64,000 nt of DNA from Nitrospira sp. (GCA_002634385.1 NSJL01000021.1:1-64000); one strand, 5' to 3'; positions 54,029-63,485 are shown, counted from the first letter of the stretch. The notes: generated from the sequence alone by a model not told the origin. Made by a program: numbers and translations.

Positions 54029-54200
54029 AAAGACAGAACGGCTTGCCGTACCGGTTTCCCCGGTGCAGTTTCCCAGGACGACTACCGCCTCCCTCCCTTC
54101 CAGGACAGAATGCATTTGAGGCGGATCCGGGGAACTTGCTCCCCCCCCCGGACCCTCGTAGATGAGGGGGCACCGGAACGGCGTCGCGGCAGGAGAGAGG

Positions 54201-56618
54201 ATGAGAGAGAAGGAGAAGACAAAAAAAGAGCTGCAGCAGGAAGCCGAGCAGTTGCGCCGCAGAGTGGCGGAGCTGGAGGCGGAGCAGCGTGAATTCAAAA
54301 AGCTGAAGAGAGAATTCATCGATACCAAAAGCTTTTATGAGGGAATCCTGAACGGAATCACATGCGGGGTCTGGGTGTCGGACAGACACGACAGGATCAA
54401 GTACGCCAACAGGGGAATGGAGATGATCGCGGGGACCACGAAACAGAAGCTCGTAGGATACCGGGCGCTCACTTCCTCTTCGGAAGCCATGATGGAGCAG
54501 TTCCAGAGCTATTATGAGGAAGCAAAGGAGACCCTTCAGCCGGTCTACTACTCCGAGGTTCCCGTCCTTACCCCTGCCGGAAGGCAGACCTACCAGTCGG
54601 GCTGGCTTATCCCGCGGGTGAGGGAGAAGAAGTACGACGGCATGATCTGCATCCTCGAAGATATTACAAACCAGAGGGAAATCCGTAAGGCACTGTCCGA
54701 GAGCGAGGCGAAGTACCACGACCTCGTGGAGAACGTGAACAGCATCATCATGCAGATGGACCTGAAGGGAACCATCACGTTCTTCAACCGCTTCGCCCAG
54801 GAATTCTTCGGCTTCAGGGAGGACGAGATCATCGGCAGAAACGTGATGGGGACCATCATCCCCAGGACAGAGAGGCATATCCGCAGCATAAAGCGATTGC
54901 TGGAGGGCATCAGCAGGAACTCGAAACGCTATACGAACAGGGAGCAGGAGAACATCCGCAAGAGCGGGGAGCGCTCCTGGATCGCATGGACCCACAAGGC
55001 GCTCCTGGACAGCGAGGGCAGGATCAGCGAGATCCTCTGCGTGGGCACCGACATCACCGAGCGCAAGCACCATGAGGAACTGCTGAAGAGATGCCGCAGC
55101 AGCCTCGAACGGGAAGTGAGGATCCGCACAGCCCAGCTGACAAAAGCGAACGAAGAGCTCCAGCACGAGATCCTGGAGCGCAAATGGGCGGAAAAGGTCC
55201 TGAAAAGCTCCGAGGAGAAATACCGCCTCGTCGTGGAGAACGCCAACGAGGGGATAGCCGTCACCCAGGATAACTTTTTCAAATACCTCAACCCCAAGGC
55301 AGTGCGTATTTTCGGGCATCCGGAAGAGGTGCTGACCTCCCGCCTCTTCTTCGAGTTCTTCCACCCCGACGACCGGGACATCGTTGTGGAGAAACACCTG
55401 AGGAGACTGAAGGGGGATATGCTCCCCCATCTCTATTCGGCGCGGATCATCGATAAGGACGGAAACATGAAATGGCTGGAGATCAACTCCGTCCTGATCA
55501 CCTGGATGGGAAGGCCCGCCACGCTGGCCTTCTTCAGCAATATTACCGAACGGAGAAAGACCGAGGAGATGCTGAAGCTCCTCGAATCAGCCATACAACA
55601 GACGACCGACTCCATCATTATCACCACCGCGCGGCCCGAGCAGTTCACTTCCAAGGTCGTCTTCGTCAACAAGGCTTTTACCACGATGACGGGGTATACC
55701 CCCGAGGATGTGGTGGGACGCCTCTCCATTATTCTCCAGGGACCGAAGACGGACAGCACCGAGTGGTTCAAGCTCGAAAGCTCCCAGGCGCGGGGAAAGG
55801 CATTTTATGTGGAAGCGGTGAACTACCGGAAGGACGGCACCCGTTTTTACCACGAATGGCAGATCTCCCCCATCCGCGACGAGCGGGGAAAGGTGACCCA
55901 CTTCATCTCCACCCAGAGGGACATCACAAAACGCAAAAAGGGGGAGGAGGAATTGAATGCCTACCAGGAGAAGCTCCGCGCCCTCGCCTCCGAGCTGACC
56001 CTTACCGAGGAAAGGGAAAGGAGGCGTATCGCCACAAACCTGCATGACCATATCGGCCAGACCCTTGCCATCACCAAGATCAAACTGGGAGAGCTTCGCA
56101 ACGCCCTGTCCTCCACAAGCCTCGCCTGGATGGTGGACAGCATCCGCGTCCTTATCGAGAAGACGATCCAGTATACGAAGACGCTGACCTTCGAGCTCAG
56201 CCCTCCCATTCTCCACGAGCTCGGCTTCAAAGCAGCCATGGAGTGGCTCTGTGAAAGGATGCAGAAAGAGCATGGTATCTCCTTTGCATTCAGGGAAGAC
56301 GGGAGGACGCGCTCCCTCGATAACGATATCAGCATCCTCCTGTTCCAGGCGGTACGCGAGCTGCTCATCAACGTAGTGAAGCACGCGAAAGCGAAATCGG
56401 TGCAGGTTTCCCTGCTGCGGGACGAGAGCTCCGTACGGATCATCGTCGAAGACGACGGCGTCGGCTTCGACGCTTCGAAGATGGAGAAGGCCTCCTTCGG
56501 TTTCTTCAGCATCAGGGAGAGAGTGAAGCACCTCGGCGGCACCTTTATCATCGATTCAAAACCGGGACAAGGGACAAAGGTCACCCTGACATCGCCCGTA
56601 ACACTTACTCAAAATTAG
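54201..56618 (+). CDS. Multi-PAS sensor histidine kinase, NarX/DegS (HisKA_3) type
   Basis: An 805-residue soluble kinase; ATG 54201 follows GGAGAGAGG, better than an earlier ATG at 54162. An N-terminal coiled coil (KTKKELQQEAEQLRRRVAELEAEQ) precedes four PAS domains in tandem (about residues 40-165, 170-295, 335-460 and 460-590), each with ...DITxRK..-type ends. The HisKA_3 domain has the phospho-His at about residue 615 in ERRRIATNLHDHIGQTLAITK. The ATPase domain has LLINVVKHAKAKSV and VEDDGVGFD. It is paired with the LuxR-type regulator 13 nt downstream. Four PAS domains suggest cytoplasmic redox or small-molecule sensing. Confidence 0.93.
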   Translation: MREKEKTKKELQQEAEQLRRRVAELEAEQREFKKLKREFIDTKSFYEGILNGITCGVWVSDRHDRIKYANRGMEMIAGTTKQKLVGYRALTSSSEAMMEQFQSYYEEAKETLQPVYYSEVPVLTPAGRQTYQSGWLIPRVREKKYDGMICILEDITNQREIRKALSESEAKYHDLVENVNSIIMQMDLKGTITFFNRFAQEFFGFREDEIIGRNVMGTIIPRTERHIRSIKRLLEGISRNSKRYTNREQENIRKSGERSWIAWTHKALLDSEGRISEILCVGTDITERKHHEELLKRCRSSLEREVRIRTAQLTKANEELQHEILERKWAEKVLKSSEEKYRLVVENANEGIAVTQDNFFKYLNPKAVRIFGHPEEVLTSRLFFEFFHPDDRDIVVEKHLRRLKGDMLPHLYSARIIDKDGNMKWLEINSVLITWMGRPATLAFFSNITERRKTEEMLKLLESAIQQTTDSIIITTARPEQFTSKVVFVNKAFTTMTGYTPEDVVGRLSIILQGPKTDSTEWFKLESSQARGKAFYVEAVNYRKDGTRFYHEWQISPIRDERGKVTHFISTQRDITKRKKGEEELNAYQEKLRALASELTLTEERERRRIATNLHDHIGQTLAITKIKLGELRNALSSTSLAWMVDSIRVLIEKTIQYTKTLTFELSPPILHELGFKAAMEWLCERMQKEHGISFAFREDGRTRSLDNDISILLFQAVRELLINVVKHAKAKSVQVSLLRDESSVRIIVEDDGVGFDASKMEKASFGFFSIRERVKHLGGTFIIDSKPGQGTKVTLTSPVTLTQN

Positions 56619-56631
56619 GGGGAAGCAGAGA

Positions 56632-57276
56632 ATGAGCTTGAAAGTCCTTTTGGCAGATGACCACAAAATCGTCCGTGACGGCCTCCGGACGCTTCTTCAG
56701 AAGAATGCGGATATCGAGGTGATCGCCGAGGCGGAAGACGGCAGGGAAACGGTGCACCTTGTCAAGAAACTGTCTCCCGAGATCGTGGTGATGGATATCG
56801 CCATGCCCGACCTCAACGGGATCGAAGCCACCCGTCAGATCATGGCCGAGCACCCGGGGATCAAGATCATCGCCCTTTCCATGCATTCGGACAAGAGGTT
56901 CGTCATGGAGATGCTGAAGGCGGGGGCCTCCGCCTACCTGCTGAAGGACTGCGCCTTCGAGGAACTGATCCTCGCCATACGGGCCGTCACGGAGAACAAG
57001 ACCTACCTCAGCCCCGGAATTGCAGGGGTGGTGGTAGAGGACTTCCTCCACGCGAGAAAGGAGGAGCCTTCGGTTTTCTCCGTGCTTACCGACAGGGAGA
57101 GGGAGGTGCTCCAGCTCCTGGCCGAGGGGCAGACCACCAAGGAAATCGCTTCCCATCTGCAGGTGAGCATCAAAACCATCGAGACGCACCGCAACAGGAT
57201 CATGGACAAACTGGGCATTCATACCATTGCAGAGCTGACCAAATACGCCATCAGAGAGGGGCTGACCTCGTTGTGA
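56632..57276 (+). CDS. NarL/FixJ-family response regulator
   Basis: A 214-residue two-domain regulator. The receiver has the acidic pair at Asp9-Asp10, the phospho-acceptor Asp55 in EIVVMDIAMPDLNG, and ASAYLLKDC with the conserved Lys. The LuxR-type helix-turn-helix is LTDREREVLQLLAEGQTTKEIASHLQVSIKTIETHRNRIMDKL. It is the cognate partner of the kinase just upstream. A perfect 26-bp palindrome 46 bp after its stop, in front of the Mo-enzyme operon, is an obvious candidate target or the site of another regulator. The ribosome site is GGGGGAAGCAGAGA. Confidence 0.96.
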   Translation: MSLKVLLADDHKIVRDGLRTLLQKNADIEVIAEAEDGRETVHLVKKLSPEIVVMDIAMPDLNGIEATRQIMAEHPGIKIIALSMHSDKRFVMEMLKAGASAYLLKDCAFEELILAIRAVTENKTYLSPGIAGVVVEDFLHARKEEPSVFSVLTDREREVLQLLAEGQTTKEIASHLQVSIKTIETHRNRIMDKLGIHTIAELTKYAIREGLTSL

Positions 57277-57321
57277 GCACTCCAGCCGCGGAAAAAGTTC
57301 CTGCCTTTTGTATTCGGGAAG

Positions 57322-57377
57322 AATATCGTCAAGTTATTGACGATATTTGACGTTTCCCTTTTTTGGATGTTTATAGT
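57322..57377 (+). promoter_or_regulatory. 26-bp perfect palindrome and adjacent promoter of the torD-Mo enzyme operon
   Basis: AATATCGTCAA (57322-57332) and its exact reverse complement (57337-57347) flank a 4-nt spacer. Directly next to it lies a -35-like TTGACG (57347-57352). A -10 TATAGT at 57372-57377 is 19 nt away, or TTTATA at 57370-57375 is 17 nt away. The position just upstream of -35 fits an activator site. The remainder of the 57277-57650 gap holds no gene. Confidence 0.65.
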
Positions 57378-57650
57378 AGAGAAAGCAGGCAGCAGCACGC
57401 AGAATGAGGATGTACGAAGATGTATGCAGCACTATAATGCGATCCCATTGAATTTAATTTATTTTTTCCCTCCAAGAGCACTTTACTCTCTCCCTGATCT
57501 TCTTACTTTTTCCTCTGTCCGGTATCGGGCGGAAGAGTTCCTGCTTCCCTGTAAGGTTTTTCCCGGTCCACTGTCAGGAAAAACCTGATTGCATTTGGCA
57601 CTGAAAAGAAGTAAATAGATAGAAGCATACTTTACTTGGGGGAATAAAGA

Positions 57651-58370
57651 ATGACTGAAGAACGTCTCCTCGCTGCGTTTCGTGCGATAACCTATACACG
57701 CATGTATACCTATTCACACCTGGCGAAGATATATTCCGGCCTCTTTGACCTTCCTTCCATAAAAGAGGACCTTCAGTACTTGCAAGAGTACCAGGAGATC
57801 CTCGCGCCTCCCGGCACTCCCCTCGGGGATTCCCTTGCCGCCTATCGGGCAGAGGCGGAAAGAATCCCGCACGAGGACCTTGAAAGTATCGAGTTCGAGT
57901 ACAACCGCCTCTTCGTAGGGCCGACCCGCCTGGTTGCACCGCCCTACGAGTCGGTGTACCGGACAGAACACCGTGTGGTCATGGGTGACACTACCCTGGC
58001 AGTACGGAACGCCTACCATGAGATCGGCTTCCGGATTACCAGAGAGACGAGGGAACCCGATGACCATATCGCCGCCGAACTGGCATACCTCTCCTTTCTC
58101 CAGTCCCGCTGTCTCCAGGCGATCGAGAGAGAGGAGATGCATGAAATAAGGAGGCTCATCCGGGCAGAGCAGGCTTTTCTGCATGAGCATCTCCTTACCT
58201 GGGTTGCAGAATTCTGCAGGATGATACAGGAGGGCACCCGGTCCGCTTTCTTCAAGGCCCTGGCCGGCGTGACCCCCCTCATTCCACAGAACGACGTACA
58301 AGTAATAGGGGAGGTAGGGGATTCCCTTGCCTCAACGGGGGGAACGCAAGAAGTCCTTCCGAAAAGATAA
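57651..58370 (+). CDS. TorD/DmsD-family molybdoenzyme maturation chaperone
   Basis: A 239-residue all-helical chaperone starting at ATG 57651. It has the TorD pattern: YSHLAKIYSGLFDLPS, the EFEYNRLFVGPTRLVAPPYESVYRTEHRVVMGDTT core (residues about 84-118, the characteristic LF.GP....PPYES.Y), and PDDHIAAELAYLSFL. It binds the Tat signal of the partner enzyme during cofactor insertion. It is encoded 22 nt before that enzyme, whose signal peptide contains the twin-arginine motif. A dedicated chaperone implies export of a fully folded Mo enzyme. Confidence 0.94.
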   Translation: MTEERLLAAFRAITYTRMYTYSHLAKIYSGLFDLPSIKEDLQYLQEYQEILAPPGTPLGDSLAAYRAEAERIPHEDLESIEFEYNRLFVGPTRLVAPPYESVYRTEHRVVMGDTTLAVRNAYHEIGFRITRETREPDDHIAAELAYLSFLQSRCLQAIEREEMHEIRRLIRAEQAFLHEHLLTWVAEFCRMIQEGTRSAFFKALAGVTPLIPQNDVQVIGEVGDSLASTGGTQEVLPKR

Positions 58371-58391
58371 CAGCAAACAAGGAGGCTACAA

Positions 58392-60626
58392 ATGGGAGAA
58401 GGCAAGCGGGAAATCGATAGTGTTGTCGACCGCGCGTTAGCTTCGAGCCTGTCTCGAAGGTCGTTTGTAAAGGGAGGACTGGCGGCGGGGAGTTGGCTCG
58501 CCCTGTCCGGATTTTCGCAGATGGATCCCAACGATGCTCGCTCTGCACCGGCAGACACAAGTGGCTCAACCAAGACGTTCCTGAGCGCGTGCCCGAGGAA
58601 CTGTTATGACACCTGCTCACAGCAGGTGTATGTGAAGGACGGCGTTATCCGCAAGGTGGATGCTAACCCCCAGAACACCTACACGGGCAATTCCATGTGT
58701 GTTAAAGGACACATGTATACAAATAAGGTATACGACCCCAATAGGATAAAATATCCCATGATGCAGTCGCCCCGCGGTTCGGGCAACTGGAAACGCATCT
58801 CATGGGATGAGGCGATGGACGTCATCGCGAAGAAAATCCTGGATCTCAAGGACCGGTACGGTTCCACCTATCCCATCTGTATGAACAAGTACTCCGGGAA
58901 CTTCAACATCTGGCACTACTGTGTCGAGGGCCTGATGAGCAGCCTCGGGTACATCAGCCTCGTCCAGGGCACCCCCTGCTGGCCCGCCGGAATCGACGCG
59001 CAGGGGTATGACTATGGATTCATGTGGAACACGGACCCCGAAGATTTCGCAAAGTCGAAATACTTCATGCTCTGGGGCGTAAACCCTGCCTGGACCTCCA
59101 TCCACACCATGAAGTTCATCAACAAGGCGAGGGAGAACGGTGCGAAAATGGTGGTCATCGACCCCATCTGTACCTCCACCGCATCCAAGGCGGACCTCTA
59201 TATACAGATCAGGCCTGCCACGGACGGAGCCCTCGCCCTCGGCATGGCCCGCTATATCCTGGACCACAAGCTGTACGACAAGAAGTGGGTCGACCAGCAC
59301 TCTACCGGGTTCAACGAGTTCGCCGATTACCTGAAGAAGAACGTCACCGTCGAATGGGCATCCAAGATTACGGGTGTCCCGGTTGCCGTCATAGAGCAGG
59401 TAGCAAAAGAGTTCGCCGCGGCAAAACCCGCCTGCACCTGGATCGGGTACGGCTTCCAGAGGCATACGAACGGCGGGCAGAATGTCCGCAATGTCGACGC
59501 TCTCTCAGCCATGACGGGGAATGCGACCCGCCCGGGCGGAGGCGCAAACTACGGACATCTCGCCACCTGGGGCTTCAACTATCACGCCATGGTCATGAAG
59601 CCGCCCGCAGGCACCGTGGGGAGCGCTCACCGGAACATCAACATGAACAACTTCGGCCAGATGGTGCTCGATGCCTGCAATCCCCCGATCAAGATGCTCT
59701 GGACCGCATGCAGGAACACCATGAGCCAGGACCCGGAAACACCGGTGGTCAAGAAGGCGCTGGAATCCCTTGAGCTCGTCGTGGTCGTCGACCATGCCTT
59801 CACCCGTACAGCGGAGATGGCCGATATCGTGCTGCCCACCACCTCGCATTACGAACACCCGGGTGTTAACGTAAGCTACTGGCACTACTGGATTTCTCTT
59901 ACAGAGAAGTGTATCGAGCCCCTGTACGAGTCCAAAACGGACCTCGAAATCGCCTGGGCGCTCTCCAAAAGGCTCAACGAACTGAGGCCCGGCTCCTGTA
60001 CGTACCCGACGGGTGGAAACCTGCAGGAATGGACCGAGAAGGAGTTCAACGACGGTATTCATAAGCTCTTCGGGATCAGCAGCTGGAAAGACCTGAAGAA
60101 GGGACCGCGGAAGGCGAAATTCCCCAACCCGGGATACTCGGACAACAAGTTCCCGACTCCGTCAGGAAAATACGAGTTCCGTTCCATTATGGCCAAAGCC
60201 GACGGACATCCCGACCTCCCCATCTACAAAGAGCCGATGGCCCCCTCCTCGAAGGAGCATACCGTCCGGTTCCTCACTCCCCATTCGCGCACGGGTCTCC
60301 ATTCGCAGTTCCAGAACAACCCGTGGATGATGGCGCATAATCCCGAGCCGTTGCTGGAGATCCATCCCGACCTCGCGAAGGAGCACGGGATCAAGGACGG
60401 CGATATGGTGAAGGTTTCCAACGAACTCGGATCGGTTACCATCAAAGCCCGGATCACCAAGGTGGTACCGAAAGACGTAGTGGCAAGCTACGAAAACTGG
60501 TACTGGAAATCGGACTACTGTGTGAACAACACCGTCAAAGCGATCCCCGCTGATATGGGGAAACGTAATACCGGAAACCCGGGCGTCGCCTTTCACGATA
60601 ACTTCGTGAAAATTGAAAAAGCGTAA
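58392..60626 (+). CDS. Tat-exported molybdopterin oxidoreductase catalytic subunit (DMSO reductase family)
   Basis: A 744-residue periplasmic Mo/W-bisPGD enzyme. The Tat signal is SLSRRSFVKGGLAAGSWLALSG at residues 19-40. The [4Fe-4S] cysteines are C67, C71, C75 and C103. The Mo ligand is C196 in QGTPCWPAG. Downstream come the domains with WGVNPAWTSIHTMKFINKARENGAKMVVIDP and HSRTGLHSQFQNNPWM. It is related to the selenocysteine paralogue at 15420-17756 but uses Cys. The substrate is unknown; it resembles the thiosulfate/polysulfide/DMSO reductase group. It is followed by an Fe-S subunit 15 nt later; no DmsC/NrfD membrane subunit is present. Confidence 0.95.
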   Translation: MGEGKREIDSVVDRALASSLSRRSFVKGGLAAGSWLALSGFSQMDPNDARSAPADTSGSTKTFLSACPRNCYDTCSQQVYVKDGVIRKVDANPQNTYTGNSMCVKGHMYTNKVYDPNRIKYPMMQSPRGSGNWKRISWDEAMDVIAKKILDLKDRYGSTYPICMNKYSGNFNIWHYCVEGLMSSLGYISLVQGTPCWPAGIDAQGYDYGFMWNTDPEDFAKSKYFMLWGVNPAWTSIHTMKFINKARENGAKMVVIDPICTSTASKADLYIQIRPATDGALALGMARYILDHKLYDKKWVDQHSTGFNEFADYLKKNVTVEWASKITGVPVAVIEQVAKEFAAAKPACTWIGYGFQRHTNGGQNVRNVDALSAMTGNATRPGGGANYGHLATWGFNYHAMVMKPPAGTVGSAHRNINMNNFGQMVLDACNPPIKMLWTACRNTMSQDPETPVVKKALESLELVVVVDHAFTRTAEMADIVLPTTSHYEHPGVNVSYWHYWISLTEKCIEPLYESKTDLEIAWALSKRLNELRPGSCTYPTGGNLQEWTEKEFNDGIHKLFGISSWKDLKKGPRKAKFPNPGYSDNKFPTPSGKYEFRSIMAKADGHPDLPIYKEPMAPSSKEHTVRFLTPHSRTGLHSQFQNNPWMMAHNPEPLLEIHPDLAKEHGIKDGDMVKVSNELGSVTIKARITKVVPKDVVASYENWYWKSDYCVNNTVKAIPADMGKRNTGNPGVAFHDNFVKIEKA

Positions 60627-60641
60627 AGGAGGCGAAAAGTA

Positions 60642-61286
60642 ATGAAGAGGAAATTCATATTCGACCAGAATAAATGTGTGGGTTGCGGTTCGTGCGTCAT
60701 GGCGTGCAAGAACGAGTTCCAGACCCCTCCGCACATCAATTACCGGAGCGTGCGCCCGGCAAACGAGAACCCGGACGTGCCCGAGAGGCAGTTCGTCAAT
60801 ACTGCGTGCGTCCACTGTGATGAGCCCGCATGTGCGAAGGTCTGTCCGGTTTCTGCTTACAGCAAGAGGAAGGACGGCGTTGTCGTGCAGAACCAGGATG
60901 CCTGTATCGGATGCAAGGCCTGTGTCGCCGCCTGCCCCTACGGAGCACCCCAGTACTACGAACCGGCGAACAAGGTGCGGAAGTGTGAGTTCTGCTATCC
61001 GAGACTCGATGCGAACCAGCTCCCCTCCTGCGTGAAGGGATGTCCCCTCGGCGCATTGGGGATGATCGACCTCGACACGGGAAAGGTCCTGACCTCTCTC
61101 GGCACAGTCGCCAAAGTCAGCGGGATGGTGGACAATCTGCCGGAGCTCCCCGACAAGAGCATTACCAAACCGAACCACCGCTTCATCCTCAGGAAGCCGG
61201 CAAAACAGGTGCGGTATATGGTAGTGGCCCCTGCGGTCACGGGTGGAGAGAAAAAGGGATCCGAAGGACCGAAACCGGCAATTTAG
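60642..61286 (+). CDS. 4Fe-4S ferredoxin-type electron-transfer subunit
   Basis: A 214-residue DmsB-like iron-sulfur protein starting at ATG 60642 (site AAAGGAGGCGAAAAGTA). Cysteine groups: CVGCGSCVMAC, CVHCDEPACAKVC, CIGCKACVAAC, and CEFCYPRLDANQLPSC with a final CVKGC, giving four clusters. The C-terminal third (DTGKVLTSLGTVAKVSGMVDNLPELPDKS..PNHRFILR) is the usual family tail. It has no signal of its own and is likely carried out with the Tat substrate. Without a membrane subunit gene nearby, electrons must reach it from another quinol or cytochrome partner. Confidence 0.94.
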   Translation: MKRKFIFDQNKCVGCGSCVMACKNEFQTPPHINYRSVRPANENPDVPERQFVNTACVHCDEPACAKVCPVSAYSKRKDGVVVQNQDACIGCKACVAACPYGAPQYYEPANKVRKCEFCYPRLDANQLPSCVKGCPLGALGMIDLDTGKVLTSLGTVAKVSGMVDNLPELPDKSITKPNHRFILRKPAKQVRYMVVAPAVTGGEKKGSEGPKPAI

Positions 61287-61302
61287 GTTTATAATTGAAA
61301 AT

Positions 61303-61358
61303 GGGCGCTTTTGCGCCCGGATACGGTTTTTGCGGATGCCGCCCCGGCGGCATCCGCA
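61303..61358 (+). terminator. Two hairpins after the Fe-S subunit gene
   Basis: GGGCGC-TTTT-GCGCCC (61303-61318) is followed by a 13-bp perfect stem TGCGGATGCCGCC with its complement (61331-61343 and 61346-61358, 2-nt loop). Only a short T-rich tail follows. This may be a partial terminator that lowers read-through to the porin gene. Confidence 0.55.
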
Positions 61359-61405
61359 CATTTGTATTGAGAGTTGCGGCGAATTCAGTGAAAAGGAGGG
61401 GGTTA

Positions 61406-61426
61406 ATGTGTAAAAACTGTCGGTAG
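61406..61426 (+). CDS. Possible 6-codon leader peptide MCKNCR
   Basis: A strong ribosome site AAGGAGGGGG (about 61393-61402) is followed by ATG TGT AAA AAC TGT CGG TAG. The CxxC peptide could be a regulatory leader upstream of the porin, sensing cysteine or charged tRNA. Such short frames are often chance, but a ribosome site this strong with no other gene nearby is unusual. Confidence 0.25.
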   Translation: MCKNCR

Positions 61427-61482
61427 TCCGGAGAGAGTAAGTGTGTGCTGCACCATCTATTATGAACAAGGGAGGATAGAGT

Positions 61483-63126
61483 ATGAGCAAGTTTTTCTTG
61501 AAAATCGCTGTTCTTGTTGTACTTGCTGTTGCTGTGTCAGTACCTCCTGGGGCCTTTGCTGCCCAGGACGACGTCATCAAGGAGTTGATGGAGAGGATCA
61601 ACAAGCTGGAAAAAAGGCTTGCAGAGAGAGAGGCCGTTGAGCCTAAGGGAGTCGCCGCAGCCCCGAAGGCAGACGAGAAGAAGGTGGACTTCGGGGGCTT
61701 TATCAGGACCCGCTACCATGTCAGCAATGCCCTCAGCTACGGTGCCGGGCAGATCCTTCCGCCCGACGAATCGGTGCCGGATGCCGACGATACTGCAAAC
61801 TTTTTCGAGCAGAGGGCCAGGCTGTACATATCCCCGAAGCTGAACGAGTACGTCACCGGAAACTTCGCCTTCGAAATCAATTATGCCTGGGGTAACACCG
61901 CTTATGACACCGCGTTTCTCGGCGGCGGCGGTCTCATGTCAGACTCGGTCAACATCTGGACCAAGAATCTGAATGTCGTAGCCACTATTCCGAACACCAA
62001 CCTCACCGCCACCGTTGGTATCCAGAACCTGAAGGACGCTTACAATGGTATCCTTTTAGGATGGGCTGATGCCCCGGGTATCAACCTGAACTATAAGGTG
62101 TCGGACAACCTGAACGCCACTCTCGGCTACTTCCGCTTCTGGCAGGTTCCCATTGCGGGGGGGTACAAACAGAGCACTTCCGCCGACTTTGTCAGGGGTG
62201 AGATCGCGTACTCTCCGAACAAGGACCTGAACCTCGGCTTCAACCTCTATGCCCTGTTCGACAGGACAGGATCTGAGGCAGGCACTGCCGGCGTTCTCGG
62301 CGGTCCGGCCATCGGCACCACCAGGAACGGCTTTGCTCCCTTAAGCTACAATGCCTCTACCGGGTTTGAGAGCCTTGTGGGGAACAACGTCTACTCCATG
62401 AACCTCTACTTGCCCGGCGTCAATTTCACCTACAAGAGAGGGAACTTCGATTTCGACGGTTTCTTCATCTATGAGGGTGGTGAATACAGCTCCGGCACCG
62501 CCGGCATCAGCGATGTGGACATCAGCAGCTTCGCCGCCAATCTCGGAGTGGGGACCAAGGTGGGACCCTTCAACGTCAAGCTGAGCGGCTTGTACGTCTC
62601 CGGGGATGACTCCGACGATAATTCTTCCATCGGTATCAAGGAAAACGGCTTCTACACCCCCGGTTCCTACTCCCTGGCAGCGGCCTGGATGGGTCTCACC
62701 GGGATGAAGATCCTCTTCCCCGACATCGATGGGACGATCCAGGACCAGTACCTGGTCTATGATGTTTCCAACATCCTGGAGCAGAGGCCCCTCGGCGTCG
62801 CCGCACTCATGCTGACAGGGAACACGAAGCTCTCTCCCAAAACCACTTTGGAGGCCGGCCTCGGTGTCCTGTGGTCTGCTGAAGACAGGCGTGTCAACGG
62901 CGAGAACTACATGGCGACCGAAATCAACGCGGGAGTCCATCACGACGTAACAAAAGGGTTGAGCGTCGGGCTGGTGGGTGCTGTCGCCTTCGTGGGAGAC
63001 TTCTATGATGTCAGCGCCGCACAGGCTGCCGCCTATAACGCTGCTACCACAGGTAATCCTGTCAGCACGAACCTCGATCCCGCTGACATCTGGCGCTTTA
63101 CTGTCAGAGCAAACTATGCCTTTTAA
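61483..63126 (+). CDS. Outer-membrane porin with N-terminal coiled coil
   Basis: A 547-residue beta-barrel protein. Signal peptide at about residues 5-26 (LKIAVLVVLAVAVSVPPGAFA). A short coiled coil follows (IKELMERINKLEKRLAERE), probably for trimer or peptidoglycan contact. Then come alternating amphipathic strands ending in the outer-membrane C-terminal signature WRFTVRANYAF with terminal Phe. Loops are Gly/Ser/Asn-rich (GGGGLMSDSVN, GSEAGTAGVLGG). This architecture resembles the porins of Nitrospirota and deltaproteobacteria. Placement after the periplasmic Mo enzyme suggests it admits that enzyme's substrate. The ribosome site is GGGAGGATAGAGT. Confidence 0.9.
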   Translation: MSKFFLKIAVLVVLAVAVSVPPGAFAAQDDVIKELMERINKLEKRLAEREAVEPKGVAAAPKADEKKVDFGGFIRTRYHVSNALSYGAGQILPPDESVPDADDTANFFEQRARLYISPKLNEYVTGNFAFEINYAWGNTAYDTAFLGGGGLMSDSVNIWTKNLNVVATIPNTNLTATVGIQNLKDAYNGILLGWADAPGINLNYKVSDNLNATLGYFRFWQVPIAGGYKQSTSADFVRGEIAYSPNKDLNLGFNLYALFDRTGSEAGTAGVLGGPAIGTTRNGFAPLSYNASTGFESLVGNNVYSMNLYLPGVNFTYKRGNFDFDGFFIYEGGEYSSGTAGISDVDISSFAANLGVGTKVGPFNVKLSGLYVSGDDSDDNSSIGIKENGFYTPGSYSLAAAWMGLTGMKILFPDIDGTIQDQYLVYDVSNILEQRPLGVAALMLTGNTKLSPKTTLEAGLGVLWSAEDRRVNGENYMATEINAGVHHDVTKGLSVGLVGAVAFVGDFYDVSAAQAAAYNAATTGNPVSTNLDPADIWRFTVRANYAF

Positions 63127-63192
63127 CATTCTTTTTTAACATTCTTTTGAAAAGGATCTCGGTGCATGAGAGCAGCTTTTCATAATGTTTCC

Positions 63193-63231
63193 GTCAGGAA
63201 GGGGAGCTCTCCCCTTCCTGACATTTTTTTC
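63193..63231 (+). terminator. Rho-independent terminator of the porin gene
   Basis: GTCAGGAAGGGGAG pairs perfectly with CTCCCCTTCCTGAC at 63193-63222, followed by ATTTTTTT. It ends the respiratory operon. The remainder of the 63127-63485 gap has a direct repeat TTTAACATTCTTTT (twice, 63122-63147), a palindrome ATAATG-T-CATTAT at 63395-63407 and no gene. Confidence 0.92.
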
Positions 63232-63394
63232 TCTCTCAGCATACAACAGCCGTCTCCAACAATGCCGGTTCATGGGAAAACCGGGGGGAACCCTTCTTTT
63301 CCCGTTTATTTCCATATACTTGTCTTTCTCACTTGGCGGGTAGGGTTTTTTTAACCAAAAAATCAGGGAAATCCCGATTGCGCCCGCTGTTCCA

Positions 63395-63407
63395 ATAATG
63401 TCATTAT
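63395..63407 (+). promoter_or_regulatory. Short perfect palindrome upstream of the second UroD/MtaA gene
   Basis: ATAATG-T-CATTAT has 6-bp arms around one base and lies 78 bp before ATG 63486, within the presumed promoter region. It may be an operator; the arms are too short to exclude chance. Confidence 0.3.
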
Positions 63408-63485
63408 AAGGAAGTCGCTCTGCGAAGGACGAAAAAAAGCAGCGAAATCATGCAAGATGCTGAAAAAATGAAAGGAGATAGCGTG

